From Streptomyces sp. NBC_01260 (lineage in GTDB: Bacteria > Actinomycetota > Actinomycetes > Streptomycetales > Streptomycetaceae), in the NCBI RefSeq assembly GCF_036226405.1, contig NZ_CP108464.1, forward strand, positions 5,518,001-5,582,000: a stretch of 64,000 nucleotides of DNA, read 5' to 3'. A model generated the notes under the pieces. It saw only the letters and a program-made list of their open reading frames with translations. It did not search any database and had not been told where the DNA came from. This document shows positions 10,673 to 20,325 of the stretch, piece by piece (positions within the stretch are counted from its first letter, which is position 1; each line of letters starts with the position of its first letter). The position numbers and the translations under genes were made by a program.

Positions 10673-10750
10673 ATTTGTTGCGGAGGGATGAAATCCGCAA
10701 GCGGCCGCGTTGGTGCCATGCGGCAGAGCAGGTCGAACGGGAGGCATCGG

Positions 10751-13700
10751 GTGTCGGACGCAGAGGAGACAGGGGACGGGCGACAGCCTCGTGGCTGGGC
10801 GCGCCGGCTGAGCGGATACGCCTGGCGCTACCGGCGCAATGTGCTGCTGGCGCTCGGCTCGTCGCTCGCCGGAATGGCGGTGATGGCCCTCGTCCCGCTG
10901 ATCACCAAGGTGATCATCGACGATGTGGTCGGCGACCACACCCGCTCCCTCGCCGTCTGGACCGGGCTGCTGATAGGCGCCGCCGCGCTCGTGTACGTCT
11001 CGACGTACATCCGCCGCTACTACGGCGGCAGGCTCGCCCTGGACGTCCAGCACGATCTGCGGACCGAGATCTACGGGACGATCACCCGCCTCGACGGGAA
11101 GCGCCAGGACGAGCTGTCCACCGGACAGGTCGTCGGCCGTGCCACCAGCGACCTCCAGCTGATCCAGGGGCTGCTGTTCATGCTCCCGATGACCATCGGG
11201 AACGTCCTGCTCTTCCTGCTCTCCCTGGTGATCATGGCGTGGCTCTCGCCGCTGCTGACCCTCGTCGCCGTCGCCGTCGCCCCCGCCCTCTGGTTCATCG
11301 CCCGCCGCTCCCGCACCCGGCTCTTCCCCGCCACCTGGTACGCCCAGTCGCAGGCCGCAGCCGTCGCCGGAGTCGTCGACGGAGCCGTCTCCGGCGTCCG
11401 TGTCGTCAAGGGGTTCGGGCAGGAGGACCAGGAGACCGGCAAGCTGCGCGAGGTCGGGCGCAGGCTCTTCGCCGGCCGGCTGCGCACCATCCGGCTGAAC
11501 TCCCGCTACACCCCGGCCCTGCAGGCCGTCCCCGCGCTCGGCCAGGTGGCCATGCTGGCCCTCGGTGGCTGGCTCGCCACCCGCGGTGAGATCACCCTCG
11601 GAACGTTCGTCGCGTTCTCCACCTACCTCGCCCAGCTCGTCGGCCCCGTCCGGATGCTCGCCATGGTCCTCACCGTGGGACAGCAGGCCCGCGCCGGTGT
11701 GGAGCGCGTACTGGAACTGATCGACACCGAGCCGACGATGCAGGACGGCACCAAGGACCTCCCCGCCGACGCCCCGGCCCGCGTCGAGTTCGAGGACGTG
11801 CGCTTCGGGTACGACGACGACCGCCCCGTCCTCGACGGTTTCTCGCTGACCATCGAGCCCGGCGAGACGGTCGCCGTCGTCGGCGCGTCCGGCAGCGGCA
11901 AGTCGACCGTCTCGATGCTGCTCCCGCGCTTCTACGACGTGACGCACGGCGCCGTCCTGGTCGGCGGCCACGACGTCCGCGAACTGACCCTCGACTCGCT
12001 GCGGGCCGCCATCGGCCTGGTGCCGGAGGACAGCTTCCTGTTCTCCGACTCCATCCGCGCCAACATCGCCTACGGGCTCCCCGACGCCACCGACGAACAG
12101 ATCGAGCAGGCCTCCCGCGCCGCCCAGGCCCACCGGTTCATCGCCGAGCTGCCCAAGGGGTACGACACCGAGGTCGGCGAGCACGGGCTCACCCTCTCCG
12201 GCGGCCAGCGCCAGCGCGTCGCCCTCGCCCGCGCCATCCTCACCGACCCCCGGCTGCTCCTCCTCGACGACGCCACCTCCGCCGTCGACGCCCGCGTCGA
12301 GCACGAGATCCACGAGGCGCTGCGGCAGGTGATGGCGGGCCGGACGACGCTGCTGATCGCCCACCGCCGCTCCACCCTCAACCTCGCCGACCGGATCGCC
12401 GTCCTGGAGAACGGCCGGCTCGCCGACGTCGGTACGCACGAGGAACTGGAGCGCCGCTGCGCGCTCTACCGGCGCCTGCTCACCGACCCGGACGAGCTCG
12501 GCGGCACCTCGCCCGGCCACCGGCCGGCCGGTCCCGCCGCCGACCCCGCGCACGACCGTGCGCTCCAGGAGGAGCTGGACGCCGAGTTCGACGCCGAGCG
12601 CGGCATCACCCCCGAGCTGTGGGTCCGCAAGGAGGAGGCCCGTGAGGCCGACGCGGCCGGCACCCCCGCCACCCCGGAGCTCCTCGCCCAGGTCGACGCC
12701 CTGCCCCCGGCGACCGACACCCCGGACATCGACGAGGCCCGCGCCGTGCACGCCGAGGAGTCCTACGGACTGCGCCGGCTGCTGCGCGGCTTCGGGCTCC
12801 CGCTGCTGGTGAGCCTCGCGCTGGTGGCCGTGGACGCCGGAGCGGGACTGCTCCTTCCGGTGCTGATCAGGAACGGCATCGACGAGGGCGTCACCCAGCT
12901 GGCGCTCGGCGCGGTCTGGACGGCCTCCGTCCTCGGGCTCGTCGTCGTCCTCGTGCAGTGGGTGGCCCAGGTCGGCGAGACCCGGATGACGGGCCGCACC
13001 GGTGAGCGGGTGCTTTACTCGCTGCGGCTGAAGATCTTCGCGCAGCTCCAGCGCCTCGGGCTGGACTACTACGAGCGTGAGCTGACCGGCCGGATCATGA
13101 CCAGGATGACGACGGACGTGGACGCGCTGTCCACGTTCCTGCAGACCGGTCTCGTCACGGCCTTCGTCTCCGTCGTCACCTTCTTCGGGATCATGGTCGC
13201 GCTGCTGGTCCTGGACGTCGAGCTGGCGCTGGTGGTCTTCGCGACCCTGCCGGTGCTGGTCATCGGCACGTTCTTCTTCCGCCGCAAGAGCGTCCAGGCG
13301 TACGAGCTGGCCCGTGAGCGCATCAGCGCCGTCAACGCCGACCTTCAGGAGTCCGTCTCCGGGCTCCGGATCGTGCAGGCCTTCCGCCGCGAGCGGGACG
13401 GCGGCGACCGGTTCGCCGGGCGCAGCGACTACTACCGCGAGGCCCGGGTCCGCGGCCAGTGGCTGATCTCGGTCTACTTCCCGTTCGTCCAGCTGCTGTC
13501 GTCGGTGGCCGCGGCCGCCGTGCTGATCGTCGGTGCCGGCCGGGTCGACAACCACACGCTCACCACCGGCGCGCTCGTCGCCTACCTGCTCTACATCGAC
13601 CTCTTCTTCGCGCCCGTGCAGCAGCTCTCCCAGGTCTTCGACGGCTACCAGCAGGCCACCGTCTCGCTCGGCCGGATCCAGGAACTCCTCCAGGAGCCGG

Positions 13701-14491
13701 CGTCCACCGCCGACCAGGACGAACCGCTGGACGTGCTGTCGCTGCGCGGCGAGATCGCGTTCGAGGACGTGTCCTTCGCGTACGGCGGCGAGGAGGCCGC
13801 GCTCACCGGTGTCGACCTGCGTATCCCGGCCGGGCAGACGGTCGCGTTCGTCGGCGAGACCGGTGCGGGCAAGTCCACCCTCGTCAAGCTCGTCGCCCGG
13901 TTCTACGATCCGACGGGCGGCCGGGTCACGGCGGACGGCACCGATCTGCGCAGCCTCGGTCTCACCGCGTACCGGCACCGGCTCGGAGTCGTACCGCAGG
14001 AGGCGTACCTCTTCGCCGGTACGGTGCGTGACGCCATCGCGTACGGGCGGCCGGAGGCCACCGACGCGGAGGTGGAGGCGGCGTCCAGGGCCGTCGGCGC
14101 GCACGACATGATCGCCACCCTGGACGGCGGCTATCTGCACGAGGTCGCCGAGCGGGGCCGCAATCTCTCCGCCGGACAGCGGCAGTTGATCGCCCTGGCC
14201 CGCGCCGAACTCGTCGACCCGGACATCCTGCTGCTCGACGAGGCCACCGCGTCCCTGGACCTCGCCAGCGAGGCGCTGGTCAACCAGGCGACCGACCGCC
14301 TCGCGGGCCGGCGCACCACTCTGGTCGTCGCCCACCGGCTGACCACCGCCGCCCGCGCCGACCGGGTCGTGGTGATGGACCACGGTCGGGTCGTCGAGGA
14401 CGGCACGCACGACGAACTCCTCGCCCTGGACGGGAAGTACGCCGTGCTGTGGCGCACCTTCATCGGGGAGGACGAGCCGGCCGCGGTGTGA
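10751..14491 (+). CDS. Fused ABC exporter with two TMD-NBD halves
   Basis: This single polypeptide of about 1246 residues carries two complete half-exporters. The first ATPase domain has Walker A VVGASGSGKST, signature LSGGQRQR and Walker B LLLLDDATSAVD. The second has FVGETGAGKST, LSAGQRQL and ILLLDEATASLD. Domain 1 has Asp in place of the catalytic Glu and Glu in place of the Q-loop Gln (VPEDSFLF), and domain 2 has the altered signature; all three fall on the same composite site. This is the pattern of heterodimeric exporters with one degenerate site. GTG at 10751 is preferred (GGGAGG at six bases); ATG at 10688 directly abuts its ribosome site. The substrate is unknown. Confidence 0.9.
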   Translation: MSDAEETGDGRQPRGWARRLSGYAWRYRRNVLLALGSSLAGMAVMALVPLITKVIIDDVVGDHTRSLAVWTGLLIGAAALVYVSTYIRRYYGGRLALDVQHDLRTEIYGTITRLDGKRQDELSTGQVVGRATSDLQLIQGLLFMLPMTIGNVLLFLLSLVIMAWLSPLLTLVAVAVAPALWFIARRSRTRLFPATWYAQSQAAAVAGVVDGAVSGVRVVKGFGQEDQETGKLREVGRRLFAGRLRTIRLNSRYTPALQAVPALGQVAMLALGGWLATRGEITLGTFVAFSTYLAQLVGPVRMLAMVLTVGQQARAGVERVLELIDTEPTMQDGTKDLPADAPARVEFEDVRFGYDDDRPVLDGFSLTIEPGETVAVVGASGSGKSTVSMLLPRFYDVTHGAVLVGGHDVRELTLDSLRAAIGLVPEDSFLFSDSIRANIAYGLPDATDEQIEQASRAAQAHRFIAELPKGYDTEVGEHGLTLSGGQRQRVALARAILTDPRLLLLDDATSAVDARVEHEIHEALRQVMAGRTTLLIAHRRSTLNLADRIAVLENGRLADVGTHEELERRCALYRRLLTDPDELGGTSPGHRPAGPAADPAHDRALQEELDAEFDAERGITPELWVRKEEAREADAAGTPATPELLAQVDALPPATDTPDIDEARAVHAEESYGLRRLLRGFGLPLLVSLALVAVDAGAGLLLPVLIRNGIDEGVTQLALGAVWTASVLGLVVVLVQWVAQVGETRMTGRTGERVLYSLRLKIFAQLQRLGLDYYERELTGRIMTRMTTDVDALSTFLQTGLVTAFVSVVTFFGIMVALLVLDVELALVVFATLPVLVIGTFFFRRKSVQAYELARERISAVNADLQESVSGLRIVQAFRRERDGGDRFAGRSDYYREARVRGQWLISVYFPFVQLLSSVAAAAVLIVGAGRVDNHTLTTGALVAYLLYIDLFFAPVQQLSQVFDGYQQATVSLGRIQELLQEPASTADQDEPLDVLSLRGEIAFEDVSFAYGGEEAALTGVDLRIPAGQTVAFVGETGAGKSTLVKLVARFYDPTGGRVTADGTDLRSLGLTAYRHRLGVVPQEAYLFAGTVRDAIAYGRPEATDAEVEAASRAVGAHDMIATLDGGYLHEVAERGRNLSAGQRQLIALARAELVDPDILLLDEATASLDLASEALVNQATDRLAGRRTTLVVAHRLTTAARADRVVVMDHGRVVEDGTHDELLALDGKYAVLWRTFIGEDEPAAV

Positions 14492-14513
14492 ACGACGGGC
14501 GCGTCCCGGCCGG

Positions 14514-15011
14514 TCAGCCCCGGATGGCGGAGATCTTCCCGGTGCCCAGGTCCTGCCGCACGGTCAGGTAGGTGTACGTCCGGTGAGCGGTCGTGCCCCA
14601 GGTGAGGCGGACCGTCGACCAGGTGTGGCCGGCGCCGCTGTCACTCGGGGTGACCCGGAAGCCGGCCGGCACGTCCTGGGCGCGCAGCACCCCGTCGGCG
14701 TGGTTCTTCGCCTCCCAGCGCTTCAGCTCCGAGCGCAGTGCGGGCGTCAGATAGAAGCTCCGGAGCGTGGTGGCGAGCTTGCCGCCGCCCTCGGCGGCGA
14801 TGGCGTCGAGGTAGGAGCCGTAGAAGTGGGCGACCAGCTGGTCCCCCGGGGCGTCGCGCTCGCTGTGCGCCGGTGCGGCGGGTGCGGCCTGCGGTGCGAC
14901 AGCCGCGGTGGCCGGGACGGCGGCGACCGCGGTCAGGAGAGCGGCCGCGAGCAGTGTGCGACCGATGAGGCGGCGGTCGCGGGGACGCCGGGCGGCGCGG
15001 AGTCGGGTCAT
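14514..15011 (-). CDS. Small secreted protein, DUF3828-like
   Basis: The product has 165 residues. The N-terminus is a signal peptide with a basic start (RLRAARRPRDRRLIGR) and hydrophobic core ending around AVAPQAAPA. The mature part reads DQLVAHFYGSYLDAIAAEGG, then a segment with LRAQDVPAGFRVTPS and a beta-rich end. This resembles DUF3828-type secreted domains, but the match is by eye only. ATG at 15011 is chosen because AAGGAAG lies eight bases upstream. It converges on the ABC exporter with a 22-base gap and is divergent from the next gene. Confidence 0.65.
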   Translation of the reverse strand: MTRLRAARRPRDRRLIGRTLLAAALLTAVAAVPATAAVAPQAAPAAPAHSERDAPGDQLVAHFYGSYLDAIAAEGGGKLATTLRSFYLTPALRSELKRWEAKNHADGVLRAQDVPAGFRVTPSDSGAGHTWSTVRLTWGTTAHRTYTYLTVRQDLGTGKISAIRG

Positions 15012-15183
15012 GGCAGTGACTTCCTTTCGTGTGGCTTGTCCTGTTGGAGCCATCGTGTGGCGGTTTGGTTGCCCGTTATGCCGAGCGCGCCCGGTGCAAC
15101 CTCCGGATGGCCTCCCGCGTCGTACGCAGGTACGCGTATGTGCGTCCATGTGTCGGGTAGCGGTGCAAATGTTCGATGAGGCG

Positions 15184-15624
15184 ATGGGGCTGCTGGTGAA
15201 CAGAGCGACGATCAGAGGGACCGCGGGGTCCGGCGGACGCACGGGGCGCGGGCGTGCCGTCCGGCCGCTCGTCCTGGCCCTGACCACCGCCCTCGCACTG
15301 CTCCTCGGCGGGGTCGGAGCGACCGGCGCGGGCGCCGCGTCGGTCTGTGCCGGACGGCCGGCGAAGACGCTGACGTTCGGTACGGGCGAACTGCGCGTCT
15401 ACAAGACCCGTTCCTACGCCTGCGCCCTCGCGGTCGCCGCCAAGCCCGGTGCGCGCCGCCGGATGTCCGTACAGATCCAGCCGCGCGGCGGGCGCCCGGT
15501 CATCGACAGCGGCTTCTTCACCCGGCAGGCCGGACCGGTCACGGTCCACGCGCTGAACCGGTGCGTCCGGGTCTCCGGCACCATCTCGGGACGGACCGGC
15601 TCCACGGGCTGGATCCTGTGCTGA
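15184..15624 (+). CDS. Small secreted protein of unknown function
   Basis: The product has about 146 residues, with an Arg-rich N-terminus, a hydrophobic export segment (VLALTTALALLLGGVGATG) and a mature part with four cysteines ending in WILC. It is probably secreted and disulfide-bonded. The start is uncertain: ATG at 15184, ATG at 15169 and GTG at 15196 are all in frame, and none has a strong ribosome site. It is divergent from the preceding secreted-protein gene. No family is recognised. Confidence 0.55.
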   Translation: MGLLVNRATIRGTAGSGGRTGRGRAVRPLVLALTTALALLLGGVGATGAGAASVCAGRPAKTLTFGTGELRVYKTRSYACALAVAAKPGARRRMSVQIQPRGGRPVIDSGFFTRQAGPVTVHALNRCVRVSGTISGRTGSTGWILC

Positions 15625-15722
15625 CCGGGTGATTCGTCCGGGCCGGGTGGCAATGAGGTCTGGCGGCACCGGTGTTGCCCCGCTAGGTTCACGTCGTCTG
15701 TTGTGAATCAAGGGGAGGGTGT

Positions 15723-17198
15723 ATGCGCAAGGCGCTCAGAGGTTTCCTGTCGCTCGCGATGCTCATCGGCACAGTGAGTGCGACGGGTGCCTCCGCCGGG
15801 GCGGCCACCGCCGCCGAACCGGCCGTGCTCCGTTCCGCCGTCAGCGACAGCGGTACGAGCACGGACATCAAGGACCGCATCCTGGCCATCCCGGGAATGA
15901 GCCTCATCGAGGAGAAGCCCTATCCGGGCTACCGCTACTTCGTCCTCAACTACACCCAGCCGGTCGACCACCGGCACCCGTCCAAGGGGACGTTCCAGCA
16001 GCGGATCACCCTGCTGCACAAGGACACGTCCCGTCCGACGGTGTTCTTCACCAGCGGATACAACGTGTCCACCAATCCCAGCCGCTCCGAGCCGACCCGG
16101 ATCGTGGACGGCAACCAGGTCTCGCTGGAGTACCGGTTCTTCACCCCGTCCCGCCCGTCGCCCGCCGACTGGTCCAAGCTCGACATCTGGCAGGCCGCCA
16201 GTGACCAGCACCGCGTCTTCACCGCGCTGAAGGGGATCTACTCGAAGAACTGGCTGACCACCGGCGGTTCCAAGGGCGGCATGACGGCCACGTACTACGA
16301 GCGCTACTACCCGAAGGACATGGACGGCGTCGTCGCGTATGTCGCGCCCAACGACGTGGTCGACAAGGAGGACTCGGCGTACGACCGGTTCCTGGCAGGC
16401 GTCGGCACCAAGGAGTGCCGCGACAAGCTGAACGGCGTGCAGCGCGAGGCGCTGATCCGCCGGGAGCCGCTGGAGGAGAAGTACCGGCAGTACGCCGCCG
16501 ACAAGGGCTACACCTTCACCACCGTCGGCACCCTCGACAAGGCGTACGAGGCCACCGTCATGGACTACGTCTGGGCGTTCTGGCAGTACAGCCTGCCGGC
16601 CGACTGCGCATCCGTCCCGGCCGACGCCAGGACCGCCACCGACCAGGCGATCTGGGACTCGGTCGACTCGATCTCCGGCTTCTCCGCCTACGCCGACCAG
16701 GGCCTGGAGAGGTACACGCCGTACTACTACCAGGCGGGCACCCAGCTCGGTTCGCCCGATATCAAGCAGCCCTGGCTCGGCAAGCTCAGCCGGTACGGCT
16801 ACCAGCCGCCGCGCACGTTCGTGCCGCGCTCCATCCCGATGAAGGCCCAGCCCTCGGTGATGCGGGACATCGACAACTGGGTGCAGCACCACGCCAGCCA
16901 CATGCTGTACGTGTACGGGCAGAACGACCCGTACGGCGCGGAGCGCTTCCGGCTCGGCGCCGGAGCCCGTGACAGCTACGTCTTCACCGTGCCTGGCGGC
17001 AACCACGGGGCGACCGTCGCCGGTCTGGACCCGGCCGAGAACGCCACGGCCACCGCGGCCGTCCTGCGCTGGGCGGGCGTCGCCCCGGCCGCCGTCCAGG
17101 CGGACCCGGCGAAGGCCAAGCCGCTCGCGAAGTTCGACGCGGTGCTCGACAAGCGGGACCTGACGACCGAGCACCGGCTCGGCACCCGGCGCCCGTAG
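15723..17198 (+). CDS. Secreted S37-type tripeptidyl aminopeptidase
   Basis: The product has 491 residues with a Sec signal peptide (about residues 1-31). The sequence matches the PS-10/peptidase S37 family of Streptomyces secreted aminopeptidases. The nucleophile is the serine of GGSKGG, the acid is likely the aspartate in YGQNDPYGAERF, and the base is the histidine in VPGGNHGATV. It would remove N-terminal tripeptides from extracellular protein. GGGGAGGG lies just before the ATG. The gene is monocistronic and ends in a strong hairpin with a T run. Confidence 0.88.
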   Translation: MRKALRGFLSLAMLIGTVSATGASAGAATAAEPAVLRSAVSDSGTSTDIKDRILAIPGMSLIEEKPYPGYRYFVLNYTQPVDHRHPSKGTFQQRITLLHKDTSRPTVFFTSGYNVSTNPSRSEPTRIVDGNQVSLEYRFFTPSRPSPADWSKLDIWQAASDQHRVFTALKGIYSKNWLTTGGSKGGMTATYYERYYPKDMDGVVAYVAPNDVVDKEDSAYDRFLAGVGTKECRDKLNGVQREALIRREPLEEKYRQYAADKGYTFTTVGTLDKAYEATVMDYVWAFWQYSLPADCASVPADARTATDQAIWDSVDSISGFSAYADQGLERYTPYYYQAGTQLGSPDIKQPWLGKLSRYGYQPPRTFVPRSIPMKAQPSVMRDIDNWVQHHASHMLYVYGQNDPYGAERFRLGAGARDSYVFTVPGGNHGATVAGLDPAENATATAAVLRWAGVAPAAVQADPAKAKPLAKFDAVLDKRDLTTEHRLGTRRP

Positions 17199-17230
17199 CA
17201 CGGAGCCCGTGGCGCAAGCCCGGAGCTGAG

Positions 17231-17279
17231 CCCCGCGGCGGCGGCCGTAAGAGCGGTCAGGCCGCCGCCGCGGGGTTTT
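17231..17279. terminator. Bidirectional terminator between peptidase and GH3 genes
   Basis: A perfect 16-bp GC stem (17231-17246 with 17260-17275) with a 13-base loop is followed by TTTT. It lies between the convergent peptidase and GH3 genes and probably serves both. Confidence 0.88.
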
Positions 17280-17289
17280 GCCGGTCCGG

Positions 17290-19140
17290 CTAGTACGAGA
17301 GGCCGTAGCCCACCGGGTACAGCACCTGCGCCGGGTCGTCCGCGCGCTGGACCGGCACCGGCAGGGTGCCCTCCGGTTCGGCGCGGCCCGCGATCACCCG
17401 GGCCGCCGCCCGCAGTTCGACATCCGTCCAGGAGTACGCGGCCAGGCTCGCCGCGTACCCCGTCCCGGCCAGCTGGGCGATGTCGTACGGATTGCGGATC
17501 GCGACCGTGATCACCGGGACGCCGGTCGCGGCCAGCGCACGCACCAGGGTCCGCTGCGAACTGGTCGCCGTGACGTTGTAGGTGCCCACGACCACCGCGT
17601 CCTTGCCCTGCGCGGCCGCCACCGCCGCGTCGATGTTCGCCTGGGCCGGCGCGGTGCCGGTGGACAGGGCGGTGGCCGAGTACCCCAGCTCCTTGAACTC
17701 CGCGGCCAGGGTGGCCGTCGGCGGTCCCGTCGTGCCGGACGGGGAGGCCGGATCGGCTCCCACCACCAGCAGGTTGCGGTGGGAGCGGCGCGACAGCGGC
17801 AGCAGCGAGCCCTCGTTGGCCAGCAGGGTGGTCGTGTGCTCCGCGATCCGGTCGGCGGCGGCCAGGTGCGACCGGGTGCCGACGGTACGGTCCACGCCCC
17901 GGTGGCTGACGAACGGGTCCTCGAACAACCCCAGCTTCGTCTTCAGCCGCAGGATGCGCAGGATCGATTCCTCGATCCGGGCCTCACTGATCTCGCCGCT
18001 CTTGACGGCCGCCAGCAGGGCGTTCCAGGAGACGTCGAGGCTGGGCGGGTTGAGCAGCTGGTCGACGCCCGCCTGCACGGCGAGCACCGGCACCCGCTTG
18101 TCGCCGTACTTCGTCCGCACGCCCTCCATGCCGAGCGAGTCGGTGACCACGACGCCGTCGTAACCCAGCTCCTCACGCAGGATTCCGGTGAGGATGGGCC
18201 GGGACAGGGTCGCCGGGTCCTCGGCGGGGTCGAGCGCGGGCACCACGATGTGCGCCGTCATGATCGAGTCGATGCCTGCGGCGATCGCGGCCCGGAACGG
18301 CGGCTCGTCCAGCTCGGCCCACTGCTCGCGGGTGTGGCCGATGACCGGAAGGCCGGTGTGGCTGTCGGTGCTGGTGTCGCCGTGGCCGGGGAAGTGCTTG
18401 GCCGTGGAGGCGATTCCGGCGCTCTGGTACCCCTTCACCTGGGCGGCGACCATCCCGGCCACCGACTGCGGGTCGGAGCCGAAGGAGCGCACCCCGATCA
18501 CCGGATTGGCCGGGTTGACGTTGACGTCCGCGTCCGGGGCGTAGTTCTGGCAGATCCCGATCGCGGCCAGCTCGGCGCCCGCGATCTGCCCCGCCTCGCG
18601 GGCGTCGGAGCGCGAACGGCCCGCGCCCAGCGCCATCGCGCCCGGCATCAGCGTGGCGGGCTCGCCGACCCGGCAGACGATGCCGTGCTCCTGGTCCGTC
18701 GAGACGAGGAGCGGCAGGGGGGTGGGACCCGCCAGGCCGGCCCGCTGGATGCCGTTGGAGAGATCGGCGATCTGGTGCGGGTCACGGGTGTTGTGCGCCC
18801 AGGTGAAGTAGATGATGCCGCCGACGTGGTACTTGGCGATCATCTCCGCCGCGGTGCGCACGCCGATCTCGGCGAGGTTGGCGTCGATGTCGGCCTGGTC
18901 GGGGTCGGTGGCGGAATGCCCGTAGACCCGCATGACGAACAGCTGGCCGACCTTCTCCTCCAGGCTCATCCGGGAGATGAGCCGCTTCAGCCGCCGGGTG
19001 GTGGCTGCGGAGTTGTGACTGCCGCCCGCGGACTTCTGGGCGGCGACGGCGCCTGGGGCGACTGCCGCACCCGTCGCCGCCACGACTGCGGTGGCGGCGG
19101 TGGCGGTGAGGAGGGTGCGTCTGGAGGTGCGGTGGTGCAC
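17290..19140 (-). CDS. Exported GH3 beta-N-acetylglucosaminidase-type glycosidase
   Basis: The product has 616 residues. GTG at 19140 follows AAGGAG at five bases and gives a twin-arginine-like signal (TSRRTLLTATAA). The catalytic domain has KHFPGHGDT...DSHTG, the His-Asp dyad signature of NagZ-like GH3 enzymes, and the nucleophile region VVTDSLGMEGV. A C-terminal GH3 alpha/beta domain follows. Removal of N-acetylglucosamine from cell-wall or chitin fragments is the likely role. A promoter is visible upstream. It converges on the S37 peptidase across a shared terminator. Confidence 0.85.
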   Translation of the reverse strand: MHHRTSRRTLLTATAATAVVAATGAAVAPGAVAAQKSAGGSHNSAATTRRLKRLISRMSLEEKVGQLFVMRVYGHSATDPDQADIDANLAEIGVRTAAEMIAKYHVGGIIYFTWAHNTRDPHQIADLSNGIQRAGLAGPTPLPLLVSTDQEHGIVCRVGEPATLMPGAMALGAGRSRSDAREAGQIAGAELAAIGICQNYAPDADVNVNPANPVIGVRSFGSDPQSVAGMVAAQVKGYQSAGIASTAKHFPGHGDTSTDSHTGLPVIGHTREQWAELDEPPFRAAIAAGIDSIMTAHIVVPALDPAEDPATLSRPILTGILREELGYDGVVVTDSLGMEGVRTKYGDKRVPVLAVQAGVDQLLNPPSLDVSWNALLAAVKSGEISEARIEESILRILRLKTKLGLFEDPFVSHRGVDRTVGTRSHLAAADRIAEHTTTLLANEGSLLPLSRRSHRNLLVVGADPASPSGTTGPPTATLAAEFKELGYSATALSTGTAPAQANIDAAVAAAQGKDAVVVGTYNVTATSSQRTLVRALAATGVPVITVAIRNPYDIAQLAGTGYAASLAAYSWTDVELRAAARVIAGRAEPEGTLPVPVQRADDPAQVLYPVGYGLSY

Positions 19141-19200
19141 GTGAGCTCCTTCGGCCGTACTCGGTGACGAGGGGGTGGTGAAAGAAACTTCCAAGGATCA

Positions 19201-19229
19201 CGGATATCCAGAAAATAACTTCCGGTCAA
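19201..19229 (-). promoter_or_regulatory. Promoter of the GH3 gene
   Basis: On the minus strand TTGACC (19224-19229) is separated by 17 bases from TATCCG (19201-19206), a good vegetative-type promoter. The predicted transcript would have a leader of about 55 bases before the GTG start. Confidence 0.6.
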
Positions 19230-19298
19230 GGGCTCCGACCGTTTGAGCGCGTCCCGCACGGGTGGGGGAGGGGGACGAATACCCCACCTCACCTCACG

Positions 19299-20225
19299 TC
19301 ATCCCACCCCGCCCGGCCGGCGCAGCCCCGCGCCCGCTCCGTGCCCCTGGAGCGCCGCGACCGCCGCCGTGATCGCGGGCCGGCGGGCCGCCTCCGTGCG
19401 CCACAGCGCGTACAGCCGGCGCACGGGGACGGGCTCGATCCGCACTTCCACCACCCCGTCCGGCAGCGGCCCGCGGCCCAGCCGCGGCATCATCGCGACG
19501 CCGAGACCGGCGGCGAGCAGCGCCAGCTGGGTGTGGTTCTCCTCGGCCTGGTGGCGGATGTCCGGCTCATAGCCCGCCGTGCGCAGCGTCCGTACGAGCC
19601 AGTCGTGGCAGACCGTCCCCGGCGGCTGGCAGATCCACCGCTCCTTCGCCAGCTCCTCGCGGCGCACCCCGTCCCGGCCCGCCAGCCGGTGGTCCGCGGG
19701 CACCAGCAGATCGCAGCGGTCCTCCCCGATCACCGCCTGCGCCACGCCGTCCGGGGCGGGCAGCGGGGCGATGTCCCAGTCGTGCGCGACGGCCAGATCG
19801 ATCACGCCCTTGGCCACCAGGTCGACCGAGAGGTGCGGATCGACCTCGGTCATCCGGACGTCCAGGGCCGGGTGTTCGCGGTCCAGCTCCGCCAGCACCC
19901 CGGGCAGCAGCCCGCGCGCCGCCGAGGCGAACGCGCCGATCGACAGCCGCCCCGTCGGCAGCCCCCTGCGCTCCTCGAGCGTCGTCTCGGCGCGCTCCAC
20001 GATGGCCAGCAACTGCTGGGCGGTGGCGGCCAGATGGACCGCCTCCTCGGTGAGGGCCACGCCCCGGCCGCGACGCTCCAGCAGCGTCGTGCGGGTCTCC
20101 CGCTCCAGCTTGGTGATCTGCTGCGAGACCGCCGACGGGGTGTAGCCCAGCGCGGCGGCCGCGCCCGCGACGGAGCCGTGGACGGAGATGGCGTGCAGCG
20201 CGCGCAACCGGGAGAGATCGAGCAC
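19299..20225 (-). CDS. LysR-family transcriptional regulator
   Basis: The product has 308 residues. The N-terminal winged HTH (LDLSRLRALHAISVHGSVAG, then LGYTPSAVSQQITKLE) and the C-terminal periplasmic-binding-like effector domain are typical of LysR proteins. GTG at 20225 follows GGAGG at five bases. It is divergent from an EamA-family transporter with a 100-base gap, the usual arrangement for a LysR regulator and its target. The effector is unknown. Confidence 0.87.
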   Translation of the reverse strand: MLDLSRLRALHAISVHGSVAGAAAALGYTPSAVSQQITKLERETRTTLLERRGRGVALTEEAVHLAATAQQLLAIVERAETTLEERRGLPTGRLSIGAFASAARGLLPGVLAELDREHPALDVRMTEVDPHLSVDLVAKGVIDLAVAHDWDIAPLPAPDGVAQAVIGEDRCDLLVPADHRLAGRDGVRREELAKERWICQPPGTVCHDWLVRTLRTAGYEPDIRHQAEENHTQLALLAAGLGVAMMPRLGRGPLPDGVVEVRIEPVPVRRLYALWRTEAARRPAITAAVAALQGHGAGAGLRRPGGVG

Positions 20226-20325
20226 CGGAGCCTCCGGGACCTGGGCGAATGATTAGCAACGCTCAATTTCACCATGAAGGAATCCGCGCTGGTGCTACAT
20301 GGTCGGTGCGGGTGATCCTCGGTGC

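Noticed and set aside
10622..14410. 1262-residue minus-strand frame opposite the ABC exporter
   Set aside because: Antisense artefact of high GC3. Composition is Gly/Asp/Arg-rich and shows no motif, while the plus strand encodes an intact exporter.
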